Assembly: GCF_014207185.1 (NCBI RefSeq)
Contig: NZ_JACHCP010000003.1
Span: 186,001 to 250,000, forward strand
Length of the DNA: 64,000 bases
DNA from: Rhodanobacter sp. A1T4
Lineage (GTDB): Bacteria; Pseudomonadota; Gammaproteobacteria; Xanthomonadales; Rhodanobacteraceae
Direction of reading: 5' to 3'
The notes under the pieces were generated by a model. The model made no database searches, was not told the origin of the DNA, and saw only the letters and a program-made list of their open reading frames with translations. The first letter of the stretch is position 1, and every line of letters begins with the position of its first letter. Shown in pieces: positions 37,903-48,597 of the stretch. The position numbers and the translations under genes are program-made.

Positions 37903-40608
37903 ATGTATATCGTCTGGGCAGTCGCAGGGCTGTCGTTGTTTGGTTTGATCGCTAGTGGCGGCCAGATTTTTTTGGGGCTGGCGCTCGGTGCAATGCTGGG
38001 TCTGATGTGGGCGCGGTTGTCCAGCGTCAGTCGTGATCTGAAGAAAACTCGTGAGCAGCTCGACGAGTTGATCGCGCATCGCGTCTCGGCCCCGGTCGTC
38101 GCCCCAAGGCCGGTGATCGCGCCATCGAATGCGCCGCCCATTCCCGCGGCGCCGCCAACCGTTGCTGTCGCTCCCGTTGATGAGGCCGTTCGTTCTACGC
38201 CGTCGCCAGTGCGCGCTGTGTCCGAACGGGCATCGCCACTAGCGAGAATTTCCACGGCCGCACCGCCGTTCGAGCCGCCCAAGCCCGGCTTCGTCGAGCT
38301 GGCGATGGCACGCTTCAAAGGCTGGTTTACCGAAGGCAACGTGCCGGTGAAGATCGGTATGCTGGTGCTGTTTGCCGGCGTGGCCGCGCTGTTGAAATAT
38401 GCGTCCGATACCGGTTTGCTGAATTTGCCGATCGGATTGCGCGTGGCTTTGGTAGCGCTGGCGGCGATCGCCGCGCTGGCCTTTGGTTGGCGTCAGCGCG
38501 ACATGCGGCGGGTATTTGCGCTATCGCTGCAGGGCGGCGCGATCGGCGTGCTGCTGATCACCGTGTTTGCTGCATTTCGCTTGTATGGTCTGCTGCCGCC
38601 AATGGCAGCGTTCGGTTTGTTGATCGTGCTGGTGGCGGGCGTAGGCATGTTGGCGATTCTGCAGGATGCGTTGGCGCTTGCCGTGTTGGGTCTGATCGCC
38701 GGTTTCGCCGCACCGATTCTGGTGTCGACCGGTAGCGGCAGTCAGGTCGCGCTGTTCTCCTACTACGCGCTGCTGAATCTGGCGATTCTCGGCATCGCGT
38801 GGAAACGCTCGTGGCGGGTGCTCAATCTGCTGGGCTTCGTGGCAACGTTCGGCATCGGTACGGCGTGGGGCGTATTGAAATATCAGCCGGCGCTGTTCGC
38901 GGGTACCGAACCCTTTCTGATCCTCAATTTCTTTTTCTATCTGGTTATTCCTCTGCTTTATCTGCTGCGCGCACCAGCGGATCGTGGCAGAGTCATTGAT
39001 GGCTGCCTGTTGTTCGGCAATCCACTGATCAGCCTGTTGCTGCAGGCAGCGTTGTTGCGTTGGCACGGTCAGCCGCTGGCCATCTCGGCGCTAGCAGCAG
39101 CGGTGATCTATCTGGCCGTGGCCTGGCGCATCCGCGATCGCGTCGGGCTGGGTTTACTGCGCGATGCGTGGGCGGTAATGGCGGTGGCGTTCGCCACGCT
39201 GGCGGTGCCGCTGGCTTTGAGCGCCAGCCTTACCAGCAGCGTGTTTGCGCTGGAAGGCGCGGGGCTGATCTGGCTGGGTCTGCGTCAGCAGCGCTGGCTG
39301 TCGCGCTGGAGCGGTATCGCGCTGCAGCTGTTCGCCGCCATTGCACTGGTTATCAGCGTTGCGGATGGTTTTTCGATTGGATTCGGCCCGTGGCTCGATC
39401 GCGGCTTCGTCGGCTTGCTTTTGCTGGCTGCCGGAGCGTTTGCCAGCAGCGGCTTTTATGTGCGCCTTGGCAGCAGCAATACGTCGCAGAAACTGGCGTC
39501 TGTACTGTTGTACGCATGGGGCCTGTGCTGCTGGCTGGGCGCCAGTGGCGTCGAGATTCATCGTTACCTGACGATCAATACCGGGGTGGCCGCTTCAACT
39601 TTGCTGTTTGCGCTAACCGGCTGGGTCGTTGCCGAGTTGGCGCGGCGGATCGAGCAGCACGTGTTGGGCCGAGCACTGGCGTTTACCGTGTCGCTGATGT
39701 TCCTGCTCATGCTGCCGCTGCAGTTCTTCTGGTCGTCATGGAACCTGCTGGCGGTGCTTGTCAGTGCGGTGCTGGGATGGCGCACGCTGCGGTGCCTGCG
39801 TGATCGGCCGCGAGCCGTGCTGCTGGCCCAGTGGCTATGGTGCTGGCGCTGGATGCTGCTGGTTGTTTTTGCCCTGCGAGTATTGCTTGTGTCGAAGCTG
39901 CAGCTGTCGGATAGCTGGGCGATGCTGCTGACAGCCGCGCCGATGTGCATCGTTCTCTGGCTGAGCCTGACGCGGCCATTGTGGATTGCGCGACCGCTGC
40001 CCCAGTACTGGCCACAGTTGCGCGCGCCGCTGCAGTATTCGGTGCTGATCGTGCTCGGCATCATCTGGGCAGGTGCGCTGTTTATGGATGGCGATGTGTC
40101 ACCGCTGCGTTATCTGCCGATACTCAATCCGATCGAGCTGCTGTTGTTGATGGTTCTTTTTTGCGTGGCGCGATGGATGGGCGATGCCGCCACGCCGCCA
40201 GTACTGCGACAGCGCCGACCGATCGTGCTCGGCCTGCTCTTCATGGCCTTCGCCACTAGCGTCACGCTGCGTGCGGTGCATCAGCTGGCGGGTGTGCCGT
40301 GGGATGACGCACTCGGCGATTCGAGCCTCGCGCAGATGTCGCTCACGGTGGTGTGGAGCGCACTCGGCCTGCTGGCCTGGGTATGGGGTTCGCGTCGCGG
40401 CCAGCGGGTCGTGTGGCTGGCTGGTGCCGTGACCATGGCGGTCGTGCTGGCCAAGTTGCTGCTGATCGATCGCAGCCATCTGGGCAATCTTTTCGGCATC
40501 GGCTCGTTCATTGCGTATGGGTTGCTGTGTACGGTGATCGGTTATCTCGCGCCTGCGCCGCCGAAGCGCGCCGATCCCACACCATTGGAGACTGCTGATG
40601 CGTCGTGA
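37903..40608 (+). CDS. DUF2339 multi-pass membrane protein
   Basis: A very hydrophobic 901-residue protein. After an N-terminal helix and a coiled linker rich in Pro/Ala/Val (about 45-135), the DUF2339 core begins with the signature WFTEGNVPVKIGMLVLFAGV and continues with some 20 or more membrane helices (ALAVLGLIAGFAAPILVSTG and onwards). Function is unknown; a role in envelope maintenance is only a guess. ATG 37903 has a strong GGGAGAGG site. Its end overlaps the DUF3999 gene by 11 bases, a pairing commonly seen for these two families. Confidence 0.92.
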   Translation: MYIVWAVAGLSLFGLIASGGQIFLGLALGAMLGLMWARLSSVSRDLKKTREQLDELIAHRVSAPVVAPRPVIAPSNAPPIPAAPPTVAVAPVDEAVRSTPSPVRAVSERASPLARISTAAPPFEPPKPGFVELAMARFKGWFTEGNVPVKIGMLVLFAGVAALLKYASDTGLLNLPIGLRVALVALAAIAALAFGWRQRDMRRVFALSLQGGAIGVLLITVFAAFRLYGLLPPMAAFGLLIVLVAGVGMLAILQDALALAVLGLIAGFAAPILVSTGSGSQVALFSYYALLNLAILGIAWKRSWRVLNLLGFVATFGIGTAWGVLKYQPALFAGTEPFLILNFFFYLVIPLLYLLRAPADRGRVIDGCLLFGNPLISLLLQAALLRWHGQPLAISALAAAVIYLAVAWRIRDRVGLGLLRDAWAVMAVAFATLAVPLALSASLTSSVFALEGAGLIWLGLRQQRWLSRWSGIALQLFAAIALVISVADGFSIGFGPWLDRGFVGLLLLAAGAFASSGFYVRLGSSNTSQKLASVLLYAWGLCCWLGASGVEIHRYLTINTGVAASTLLFALTGWVVAELARRIEQHVLGRALAFTVSLMFLLMLPLQFFWSSWNLLAVLVSAVLGWRTLRCLRDRPRAVLLAQWLWCWRWMLLVVFALRVLLVSKLQLSDSWAMLLTAAPMCIVLWLSLTRPLWIARPLPQYWPQLRAPLQYSVLIVLGIIWAGALFMDGDVSPLRYLPILNPIELLLLMVLFCVARWMGDAATPPVLRQRRPIVLGLLFMAFATSVTLRAVHQLAGVPWDDALGDSSLAQMSLTVVWSALGLLAWVWGSRRGQRVVWLAGAVTMAVVLAKLLLIDRSHLGNLFGIGSFIAYGLLCTVIGYLAPAPPKRADPTPLETADAS

Positions 40609-41992
40609 TATTCGAAACCGACGGCGCGTTTTGCTCGCTGCCGTGCTGTTGATGCTATCGAGCTACGCGATGGCACTGGCTAGCGCCGATTACGCCTACC
40701 GTTTTGCACTGAATACCCATGGCACAATCGAGGCATGGCGGGTCGAACTGACGCCCGCGGTGTATGCCGTTTCAAAACGCGATGCGGAGCTACGCGATCT
40801 GGTCGTGGTCAACGCGCAAGGAGGTGAGGTGCCGTTCGCGCCGTTGCCGCCAGCGCCGCCGCTATCGCATCCTTACAGCTTGAACACCCGATTGCTGCCG
40901 TTGCCCGGCGACAATACGAACATGGCGGGCAACGTGCGCGTGCAGCGCAGCGCAAACGGCGACATCGTGATCGGACAGTCGCCCGCCGGAAGCACGGCCA
41001 AGCCGACGCAATGGCTGCTCGATGCGCGTCGCGCGGTGAGCCTGGACAGCATCGAAATCGATCCATCCGCACTCATGCAGGATTTGCGTGTTCGACTGGC
41101 TGTGGACGCCAGCAACGATCTGCAGCAATGGCAAACGCGCAGTGAGGGCAACGACATTGTCAGCGTCAAGCGCGGTGAGGATGCCGTCGAGCAGCGCAAG
41201 ATCAGCGTCGGTGGTGATCCCGCCCGTTATTACAGGCTGCGGTTGATCGACGGCGATGCGCCGTGGGACAGCCAGCAGACACCGGCAGTGAGCTTGAGCG
41301 GCAGTTTTACCGACCCACTGGCCGACCAGGCCGCCTCGCGGCAGTGGCTCACGTTGTCGCCGTCAGCGGCCATCGCGACAACCGGTGGCGGCATCAGCTA
41401 TGACTACACTTTGCCGGCACCGCTGCCGGTCGACGCGGCGCGCGTCACGCTGATCGATGCCAACACCGCCGCGCGCTTTACGTTGTCGGCAAACGATGAC
41501 GGGGACGTCAATGCCGTGTCGCTGACGACGGTTACGGTAGTGCAGGTGGGCAACGCCAAACCGGATTCATCGGCCAGCACATTCGATTCGTTGCGAGTGC
41601 AGCACTTGCGTTTGCACACGGATACGCCGCTGCCGCAGGCACCGACGTTAGCCGTGGGTTGGCACGCGGATACATTTGTTTTTCTCGCCGAAGGAGCGGG
41701 CCCTTACAGCCTGCTCGCTGGCAGTTACGCCGCGCGCCGCAGTGACTATCCGGTCGATGCCGCACTGGTGAAGATGCGCCCGACCGATGCCACGGCCAAC
41801 TGGCAACCGCCGTTGGCTGTGCTTGGTGCCCGCAGTGATGCCGGCGGGGACGCCATGCTGTTGCCGCCCAAGCAGCCATACGACTGGAGCAAGCCGCTGC
41901 TTTGGCTGGTGCTTGTCGGTGGCGCACTGCTCGTTGTCTGGATGGCGTTGAGCCTGCTTAAACAATCCCGGCGCGATAATGACCAGACCTGA
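40598..41992 (+). CDS. DUF3999 family envelope protein
   Basis: A 464-residue protein with a signal peptide (VLLAAVLLMLSSYAMALASA), a large periplasmic beta-rich region and one C-terminal membrane helix (LLWLVLVGGALLVVWMALSL) with a short basic cytoplasmic tail. Family landmarks are YRFALNTHG near the start and PYSLLAGSYAARRSDYPVDA near the end. Function is unknown. The 11-base overlap with the DUF2339 gene indicates coupled translation and probably a shared complex. Confidence 0.9.
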   Translation: MRRDIRNRRRVLLAAVLLMLSSYAMALASADYAYRFALNTHGTIEAWRVELTPAVYAVSKRDAELRDLVVVNAQGGEVPFAPLPPAPPLSHPYSLNTRLLPLPGDNTNMAGNVRVQRSANGDIVIGQSPAGSTAKPTQWLLDARRAVSLDSIEIDPSALMQDLRVRLAVDASNDLQQWQTRSEGNDIVSVKRGEDAVEQRKISVGGDPARYYRLRLIDGDAPWDSQQTPAVSLSGSFTDPLADQAASRQWLTLSPSAAIATTGGGISYDYTLPAPLPVDAARVTLIDANTAARFTLSANDDGDVNAVSLTTVTVVQVGNAKPDSSASTFDSLRVQHLRLHTDTPLPQAPTLAVGWHADTFVFLAEGAGPYSLLAGSYAARRSDYPVDAALVKMRPTDATANWQPPLAVLGARSDAGGDAMLLPPKQPYDWSKPLLWLVLVGGALLVVWMALSLLKQSRRDNDQT

Positions 41993-42028
41993 TCGACTTT
42001 TGCCCTGATCGCCACGGTCGCTGTTGCC

Positions 42029-43363
42029 ATGCCTCTTTCCTCTTCGTCCCCGGGCCTGTTCCCCGAATCCGATGCGCTCAAGCCGCTGGCCGAGCGGATG
42101 CGTCCGCGCAGTCTCGACGAGATCGTCGGCCAACAGCGCCTGGTCGCGCCCGACAAGGCGCTGCGCCGCGCGCTGGAAGCGGGCAGGGTGCATTCGATGG
42201 TGTTGTGGGGGCCGCCCGGTTGCGGCAAGACCACGCTGGCGTTGCTGGTGGCGCGCTATGCCGATGCCGATTTCCGCGCGATTTCCGCGGTGCTTTCCGG
42301 CTTGCCCGACGTGCGCAAAGCGCTGGCCGAGGCCGAGGTGAATTTCGCGCAGGGTCGGCAGACCGTGCTGTTCGTCGACGAGGTGCACCGCTTCAACAAG
42401 ACCCAGCAGGACGCGTTCCTGCCGCATATCGAAAAGGGCGTGATCATCTTTATCGGTGCCACCACCGAGAACCCGTCATTCGAACTGAACTCCGCGCTGC
42501 TGTCGCGCTGCCGCGTACACGTGCTGGAGCCGATCTCGAAAGACGACATCGTAGCCGCTCTCAAACGTGCCCTGGTCGATACCGAACGCGGCCTTGGCGA
42601 TCAGCATCTGCAAGTGGCGGATACCTCGCTGGATTCGATCGCCCAGGCTGCTGACGGCGACGTACGCCGCGCATTGACCCTGCTGGAAATCGCCGCCGAG
42701 CTGGCAGAAGAGGGCCGCATCGATGACGCCACGCTGAGCCAGGTACTGGCCGACCGCACGCGCCGCTTCGACAAGCAGGGCGAGCAGTTCTACGACCAGA
42801 TTTCGGCGCTGCACAAATCCGTGCGCTCGTCCGACCCCGACGCCGCCGTGTACTGGCTGTGCCGCATGCTCGATGGCGGCGTCGATCCGCTGTATCTGGC
42901 CCGCCGCATGACGCGCATGGCAGTGGAAGACGTCGGCCTGGCCGAGCCACGCGCCTGGCGCATGGCGCTGGACGCCTGGGATACCTACGAACGCCTCGGC
43001 AGCCCCGAGGGTGAGCTGGGCCTGGCGCAGCTGGCGATCTGGCTGGCCATCGCGCCGAAGAGCAACGCCGCTTACATGGCCTACAACAAGGCGCGCGCGG
43101 CGATTCGGGAGCAGGGCACACTCGAAGTACCCATGCATCTGCGCAATGCGCCAACCAAGCTGATGAAAGGCCTCGGTTACGGCAAGGGCTATCAGTACGA
43201 CCACGACGCCGAAGGCGGCATCGCGCTCGATCAGCAATGCCTGCCCGACGAGCTGGCCGGCACGGTGTTCTACGAGCCGGTCGAACGCGGGCTCGAGCTG
43301 CAGTTGCGCGAAAAACTGCTGGCGTTGCGTGCCGCGCGCAAAGTGGCACGCAAAAATCCCTGA
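42029..43363 (+). CDS. rarA: Replication-associated recombination protein A (AAA ATPase)
   Basis: RarA/MgsA of 444 residues, a clamp-loader-like ATPase acting at stalled forks. Landmarks are LAERMRPRSLDEIVGQQRLV, Walker A GPPGCGKTTLAL, Walker B TVLFVDEVHRFNKTQQD, sensor 1 IFIGATTENPSFELNSALLS with the arginine finger SRCRVH. The C-terminal tetramerisation domain contains KSVRSSDPDAAVYWLCRML and LRNAPTKLMKGLGYGKGYQY. Normal length. Confidence 0.97.
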   Translation: MPLSSSSPGLFPESDALKPLAERMRPRSLDEIVGQQRLVAPDKALRRALEAGRVHSMVLWGPPGCGKTTLALLVARYADADFRAISAVLSGLPDVRKALAEAEVNFAQGRQTVLFVDEVHRFNKTQQDAFLPHIEKGVIIFIGATTENPSFELNSALLSRCRVHVLEPISKDDIVAALKRALVDTERGLGDQHLQVADTSLDSIAQAADGDVRRALTLLEIAAELAEEGRIDDATLSQVLADRTRRFDKQGEQFYDQISALHKSVRSSDPDAAVYWLCRMLDGGVDPLYLARRMTRMAVEDVGLAEPRAWRMALDAWDTYERLGSPEGELGLAQLAIWLAIAPKSNAAYMAYNKARAAIREQGTLEVPMHLRNAPTKLMKGLGYGKGYQYDHDAEGGIALDQQCLPDELAGTVFYEPVERGLELQLREKLLALRAARKVARKNP

Positions 43364-43485
43364 GCACGAGTCGATGCACTGGCGCGCCCGTCGGTGAACG
43401 GGAAACGATTGTGCGGGTGCTCTTGCAGCCGGGCCACACGCGGTCCTAGATTGTCGGCAACGCAGATAGCTGGGGAGCTCATGTC

Positions 43486-44064
43486 ATGCGTATCTTGTAT
43501 GCAGGTCTGATCGGCGGCATCGTGATGTTTGTCTGGGGCGCGGTAGCGCATATGGCTTTGGGCCTCGGCAACGTAGGCATCAGGCAGCCCGCCAGCGAGA
43601 ACGTGGTGCTGAGCAGTTTGCGCGAGGGGCTTGGTGATCAACCCGGCGTCTACATCCTGCCGTCACTCGATCCGCAAAAGATGAGCGATGCCACAGCGGT
43701 TAAAGCGTATTCGGAAAAAAGTAAATCCTCGCCCTATGCGTGGCTGGTCTATCTCCCGCAAGGTGACGATCTGACCCAAATGGGAAAACAGCTTCCGCGC
43801 CAGTGGGCGTCGGATACGCTGGCGGGGCTGGCGCTCGCCTTTGTCATGGGCATCGCCGGTTTGAGTTTTCGCCGCCGCCTTGCGCTGGCCGCTGCTGCCG
43901 TGACGTTCGCCTGGCTTAATCTGCAGATTCCGTACTGGAACTGGTACCGCTTTCCGCTCGATTTCACCTGGGCCTCGCTGGTCGAACAACTGGTCGGCTG
44001 GCTGCTCGCTGGTGCGGTCATGGCGTGGTGGATCGGTCGGCAAGAGCGCAAGCTGGCATCCTGA
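43486..44064 (+). CDS. Small membrane protein of unknown function
   Basis: A 192-residue protein with an N-terminal hydrophobic segment (ILYAGLIGGIVMFVWGAVAH), a periplasmic-looking middle (VYILPSLDPQKM, SPYAWLVYLPQGDD) and three further hydrophobic segments (DTLAGLALAFVMGIAGLSF, RLALAAAAVTFAWLNLQI, LVEQLVGWLLAGAVMAWWIG). The N-terminal segment and ALGLG pattern recall small integral membrane proteins found beside core genes in Xanthomonadales, but no family is claimed. It sits alone between rarA and serS with its own 120-base upstream space. Confidence 0.75.
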   Translation: MRILYAGLIGGIVMFVWGAVAHMALGLGNVGIRQPASENVVLSSLREGLGDQPGVYILPSLDPQKMSDATAVKAYSEKSKSSPYAWLVYLPQGDDLTQMGKQLPRQWASDTLAGLALAFVMGIAGLSFRRRLALAAAAVTFAWLNLQIPYWNWYRFPLDFTWASLVEQLVGWLLAGAVMAWWIGRQERKLAS

Positions 44065-44125
44065 TCCGGCCGTGCTGGCACATCGCGGTTTATCTCGTGC
44101 CGAGCGCTTTCATTGCGGCCGGTAG

Positions 44126-45849
<1,724 letters not shown>

Positions 45850-45897
45850 TAAACTGCCGCATTGAGCAAAAGCGCAATCTTGCATGGACCAAGTTTT

Positions 45898-46061
45898 GGA
45901 GAGATGGCCGAGTGGTTTAAGGCAGCAAGGGCTTGACGCGGAGGCAGGAAGCCGTAGCGAACATCGACGAAGTCGATGGCCCCGGAGGGGTGGAGGGCAG
46001 GATGCCCGGAATAAAACTGCCGTAGTGTCGCGCAACGCGGGACTTGCAGCGGACAATTTAT
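45898..46061 (+). pseudogene. Broken tRNA-Ser copy with hairpin-rich insert
   Basis: Positions 45898-45927 are identical to the first 30 bases of the intact tRNA-Ser at 46062, and AAAACTGCCGTAG (46013-46025) is identical to its anticodon-arm 3' half. The anticodon itself is replaced by an 85-base segment, and the T-arm and 3' acceptor strand are missing. The insert contains perfect short hairpins with three-base purine loops: CATCGAC-GAA-GTCGATG, CCCC-GGA-GGGG and GGGCA-GGA-TGCCC. Another one, CGCG-CAA-CGCG, follows at 46029-46039. It cannot make a functional tRNA. Confidence 0.8.
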
Positions 46062-46151
46062 GGAGAGATGGCCGAGTGGTTTAAGGCAGCAGTCTTGAAA
46101 ACTGCCGTAGGTGTGAGCCTACCGTGGGTTCGAATCCCACTCTCTCCGCCA
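46062..46151 (+). tRNA. tRNA-Ser (anticodon UGA)
   Basis: A complete 90-base class II tRNA: acceptor stem GGAGAGA (46062-46068) pairs with TCTCTCC (46141-46147), discriminator G, encoded CCA. The anticodon TGA lies at 46096-46098 in loop CTTGAAA, with a long variable arm (GTAGGTGTGAGCCTAC) and T-loop GTTCGAATC. It decodes UCA-type serine codons. A terminator follows at once. Confidence 0.97.
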
Positions 46152-46162
46152 GATATGCAACT

Positions 46163-46188
46163 AAGCCTCTGAAATACGGGGCTTTTTT
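46163..46188 (+). terminator. Terminator after tRNA-Ser
   Basis: AAGCC (46163-46167) pairs with GGCTT (46180-46184) over a 12-base loop, and the stem runs into TTTTTT. It ends 37 bases after the tRNA. Confidence 0.75.
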
Positions 46189-46193
46189 GTGGA

Positions 46194-46793
46194 TGAAATT
46201 TCTCTACCCATGAATCTACCCACAGTGAACATGACCCTTGGGCTGCGTCGTTGGTGGGCTGTTAGACCCGATCAAATTTAGCCCTGGTTGCGTATCAAAG
46301 GATGATACGTCTACGTGTTGCCGATGTTCTGGAAGCTTCGCAAAGCCGAGAAGGCCCCCAAAAGCCTGCTGCACATTTCGTGTCGCTATCTACGCAGGTG
46401 CTGACGATCCTGTGCGAGTTGCATTCGCCCACTGGTGCAGAAGGCGCGTCATCTGTTCCTTGGTGTTGCGAGAACACGCTTGGGCTATGACGGCGACAGG
46501 ATGTGTGGTCACGGCTCCCGAAGCGACCTTCGAAAGGTTGGAATTTTGATAGCCCACTTGTGTTTGAGCTTCCGCTTTTCCGTGCGGCCTCTGTAACCCG
46601 AGTGGATTCGCTCTTCGTCGCCTGCTCACCCAAATGTGGATAGAGCGACAGTCCCAGTTCGGTGGTGCTTATTTTCGTTTTCGCCACTTATCCTCGTTGC
46701 CTATCAGCGTCGACACTTTTGACTGTTTCTTTACAACCGGCGTCCTCAACAGCCTGTTAGCGTCAAATCTGACATTCACTTGCACTCAGTCAA
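46194..46793. other. Gene-free stretch downstream of tRNA-Ser
   Basis: About 600 bases with composition unlike the flanking core genes and no convincing gene. Short open frames exist (for example 46295-46687 minus and 46634-46951 plus), but they show no family features, signal peptides or good ribosome sites. Just after the tRNA terminator, TCTACCCA occurs twice within about 20 bases (46202-46221), a pattern sometimes seen near tRNA-borne integration sites. Confidence 0.5.
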
Positions 46794-47495
46794 TTACGAT
46801 TCAATGTTCAAAGATCGCAAATACCTGCCAGAACCATATCCCGCCGGCTTTCGTACTGCCATATAGCTCTGTGCCAGACGAAAGGATGCCTTGTCTCTAT
46901 CAGTTGCATCGCCAATTCGTTGCCAAATGGCGTAGCTTTTCTCAGCAATAATCAGGAGGATGGATTGCTGCGATGTGAGCAATTCCGAGCGCTCGACCAA
47001 GTCACAAATCAGGTTTGCCGTCATTACACCCAGCAGTCTTTCATGTCGTGGCATGTCGGCTAGTAGCGGTAGCAAGGCCAAGGCTTCGGAATAGATAGTT
47101 GCGCCATGCGCAGGGTCGCCCGTCAGGATGGCGGCAGGTGTAGCCAGGGTGAAGATATAGAAGCGGTCGGCGGCATCAAAGCTTTCAAGTTCGCAAATAT
47201 TGTTGCTCGCTTTGAGCAAGATCGCACGTTGTCGGCATAAACGAAGGCGCGTCGCGTCTGACATGCTGGGTTGGCTTGCTACCAGTGCCTCGATGTAGGC
47301 AATGCCATCCATCCATTCACCCAGATGCTCGCTGTGCACATGACACGCCAATGCGCCGACCTCAATGAGCTGTGGCTCACTCAACCCAGTCACTTGTAGT
47401 TTCTGTAGTTCACCTTGCACGACTTGCGGCTGCTTGGTGTGTGCCTTCCATTGCTTGGCCATGAATTCCCCAAAAGCTGATTCGCTCAATTTCAC
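46794..47495 (-). CDS. Hypothetical protein, helical, divergent from LysR gene
   Basis: About 233 residues, cytoplasmic and mostly helical, with pairs of helices reminiscent of TPR-type packing (LQVTGLSEPQLIEVGALACH, ATRLRLCRQRAILLKASNNI, AIWQRIGDATDRDKASFRLA). No family is recognised. GTG 47495 has GAAGGG six bases upstream and is used; ATG 47462 with GGGGA four bases upstream is a good alternative, while a TTG at 47561 is unlikely. Its divergent position next to a LysR gene, with a palindrome between them, suggests it is the regulator's target. Codon use looks less GC-biased than in the core genes. Confidence 0.65.
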   Translation of the reverse strand: MKLSESAFGEFMAKQWKAHTKQPQVVQGELQKLQVTGLSEPQLIEVGALACHVHSEHLGEWMDGIAYIEALVASQPSMSDATRLRLCRQRAILLKASNNICELESFDAADRFYIFTLATPAAILTGDPAHGATIYSEALALLPLLADMPRHERLLGVMTANLICDLVERSELLTSQQSILLIIAEKSYAIWQRIGDATDRDKASFRLAQSYMAVRKPAGYGSGRYLRSLNIES

Positions 47496-47519
47496 GATAA
47501 ACCCTTCGCTGTAAGTGCC

Positions 47520-47540
47520 TGTTTCGAATATACAGAAACA
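47520..47540. promoter_or_regulatory. Candidate LysR operator between divergent genes
   Basis: A perfect inverted repeat TGTTTC-N9-GAAACA lies in the divergent intergenic region; a second palindrome ATTGCAAT follows at 47555-47562. Dyads of this size between a LysR gene and its divergent neighbour are the usual place for LysR binding. Assignment is by position and symmetry only. Confidence 0.5.
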
Positions 47541-47591
47541 AGTACTTGGCGTATATTGCAATTATCGAATTTAACTACTGCGTTCAACGCC

Positions 47592-48500
47592 ATGTCATCG
47601 TTAGACCTGAATTTGCTCAAGGCGCTGGATATCCTTCTGACAGAAGGTAGTGTCGGCAGCGCTGCTCGGCGCATGCATCTGAGCGATTCGGCCATGAGCC
47701 GTACGCTTAGCCGCATTCGTGAACAGTTCGGTGATCCGATCATGGTGCGTGCCGGACGTTCGCTTGTGCCTACGTTGCGCGCTCTGGAGTTGCAACAGCA
47801 GGTACGCACATTGCTTGACGGCGCCGAGGCATTGCTTAAAAGCCATCCCGTCAACTTCGCTTCACTCGAACGAAACTTCACCATCCGGGCGAACGAAGGA
47901 TTTGTCGTTGAGTTTGGAGGGGCACTCTTTGCGCGTTTAACGCAAGATGCGCCAGGTGTGCGGCTCAGCTTTGTGATCAAGTCGGAAAAGGATGCAAAGG
48001 CGCTGCGTGAAGGTCTTATAGATCTGGATATCGGCGTGCTTGGTGAATCCGGTCCTGAAATTCGTTTGCAGGCGCTGCTTCGTGACCGCTTCATTGGAGT
48101 TGTAGCAACTGATCACCCATTAGCTAGTGTCGGTCGCATTACAGCCAAGCGCTATACACAATATAGCCATGTCAGCGTGTCGCGCCGTGCGCTTGCGAGT
48201 GGACCCATAGATGAGGCGCTTGCCAAACAACACCTAGCGCGCAAGGTAGGTGTAGTGGCACCAAGTTTTCCTGCTGCGCTGGCCATTGCGAGGCGAACCC
48301 GGTTAGTCGCCAACGTACCCGAGCGCCAAACGGCCCACTCACGCAAGGGCATGCATAGTTTTGACCTGCCTATTTCGACGGAACCGGTAACTGTGTCAAT
48401 GATGTGGCATCCGCGCAGCGACAAGGACCCCTCGCACGGTTGGCTGCGTGCCTGTGTCCTGAAAATTTGTTCGCAAGACACAGCTCTTGGCGTACTTTAA
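47592..48500 (+). CDS. LysR-family transcriptional regulator
   Basis: A 302-residue regulator. The N-terminal winged helix (about 3-65) reads LDLNLLKALDILLTEGSVGS, then AARRMHLSDSAMSRTLSRIR and FGDPIMVRAGRSLVPT. The ligand-binding domain follows (about 90-290: IGVVATDHPLASVGRI, MMWHPRSDKDPSHGWLR). The NLLKALD...DP(I/L)xVR pattern places it near the NodD/SyrM-like branch. ATG 47592 fits the family N-terminus; an in-frame TTG at 47556 is less likely. The inducer is unknown; the divergent hypothetical gene is the likely target. Confidence 0.92.
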   Translation: MSSLDLNLLKALDILLTEGSVGSAARRMHLSDSAMSRTLSRIREQFGDPIMVRAGRSLVPTLRALELQQQVRTLLDGAEALLKSHPVNFASLERNFTIRANEGFVVEFGGALFARLTQDAPGVRLSFVIKSEKDAKALREGLIDLDIGVLGESGPEIRLQALLRDRFIGVVATDHPLASVGRITAKRYTQYSHVSVSRRALASGPIDEALAKQHLARKVGVVAPSFPAALAIARRTRLVANVPERQTAHSRKGMHSFDLPISTEPVTVSMMWHPRSDKDPSHGWLRACVLKICSQDTALGVL

Positions 48501-48597
48501 TTTTCGTTTCGTCGAATGCTCCCCTAGGTGAGAGTCGACATGGGCCAACTTGTCAGGTGGTAGTCCTTGCGGACACTTCCAGATCGCCGTTGGGTGA

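Noticed and set aside
45898..46025. A second functional tRNA-Ser
   Set aside because: The T-arm and 3' acceptor strand are missing and the anticodon is replaced by an insert.
46295..46687. 130-codon minus-strand frame in the gene-free stretch
   Set aside because: Ser/Arg/Thr-rich, no ribosome site, no family feature; composition fits noncoding DNA.
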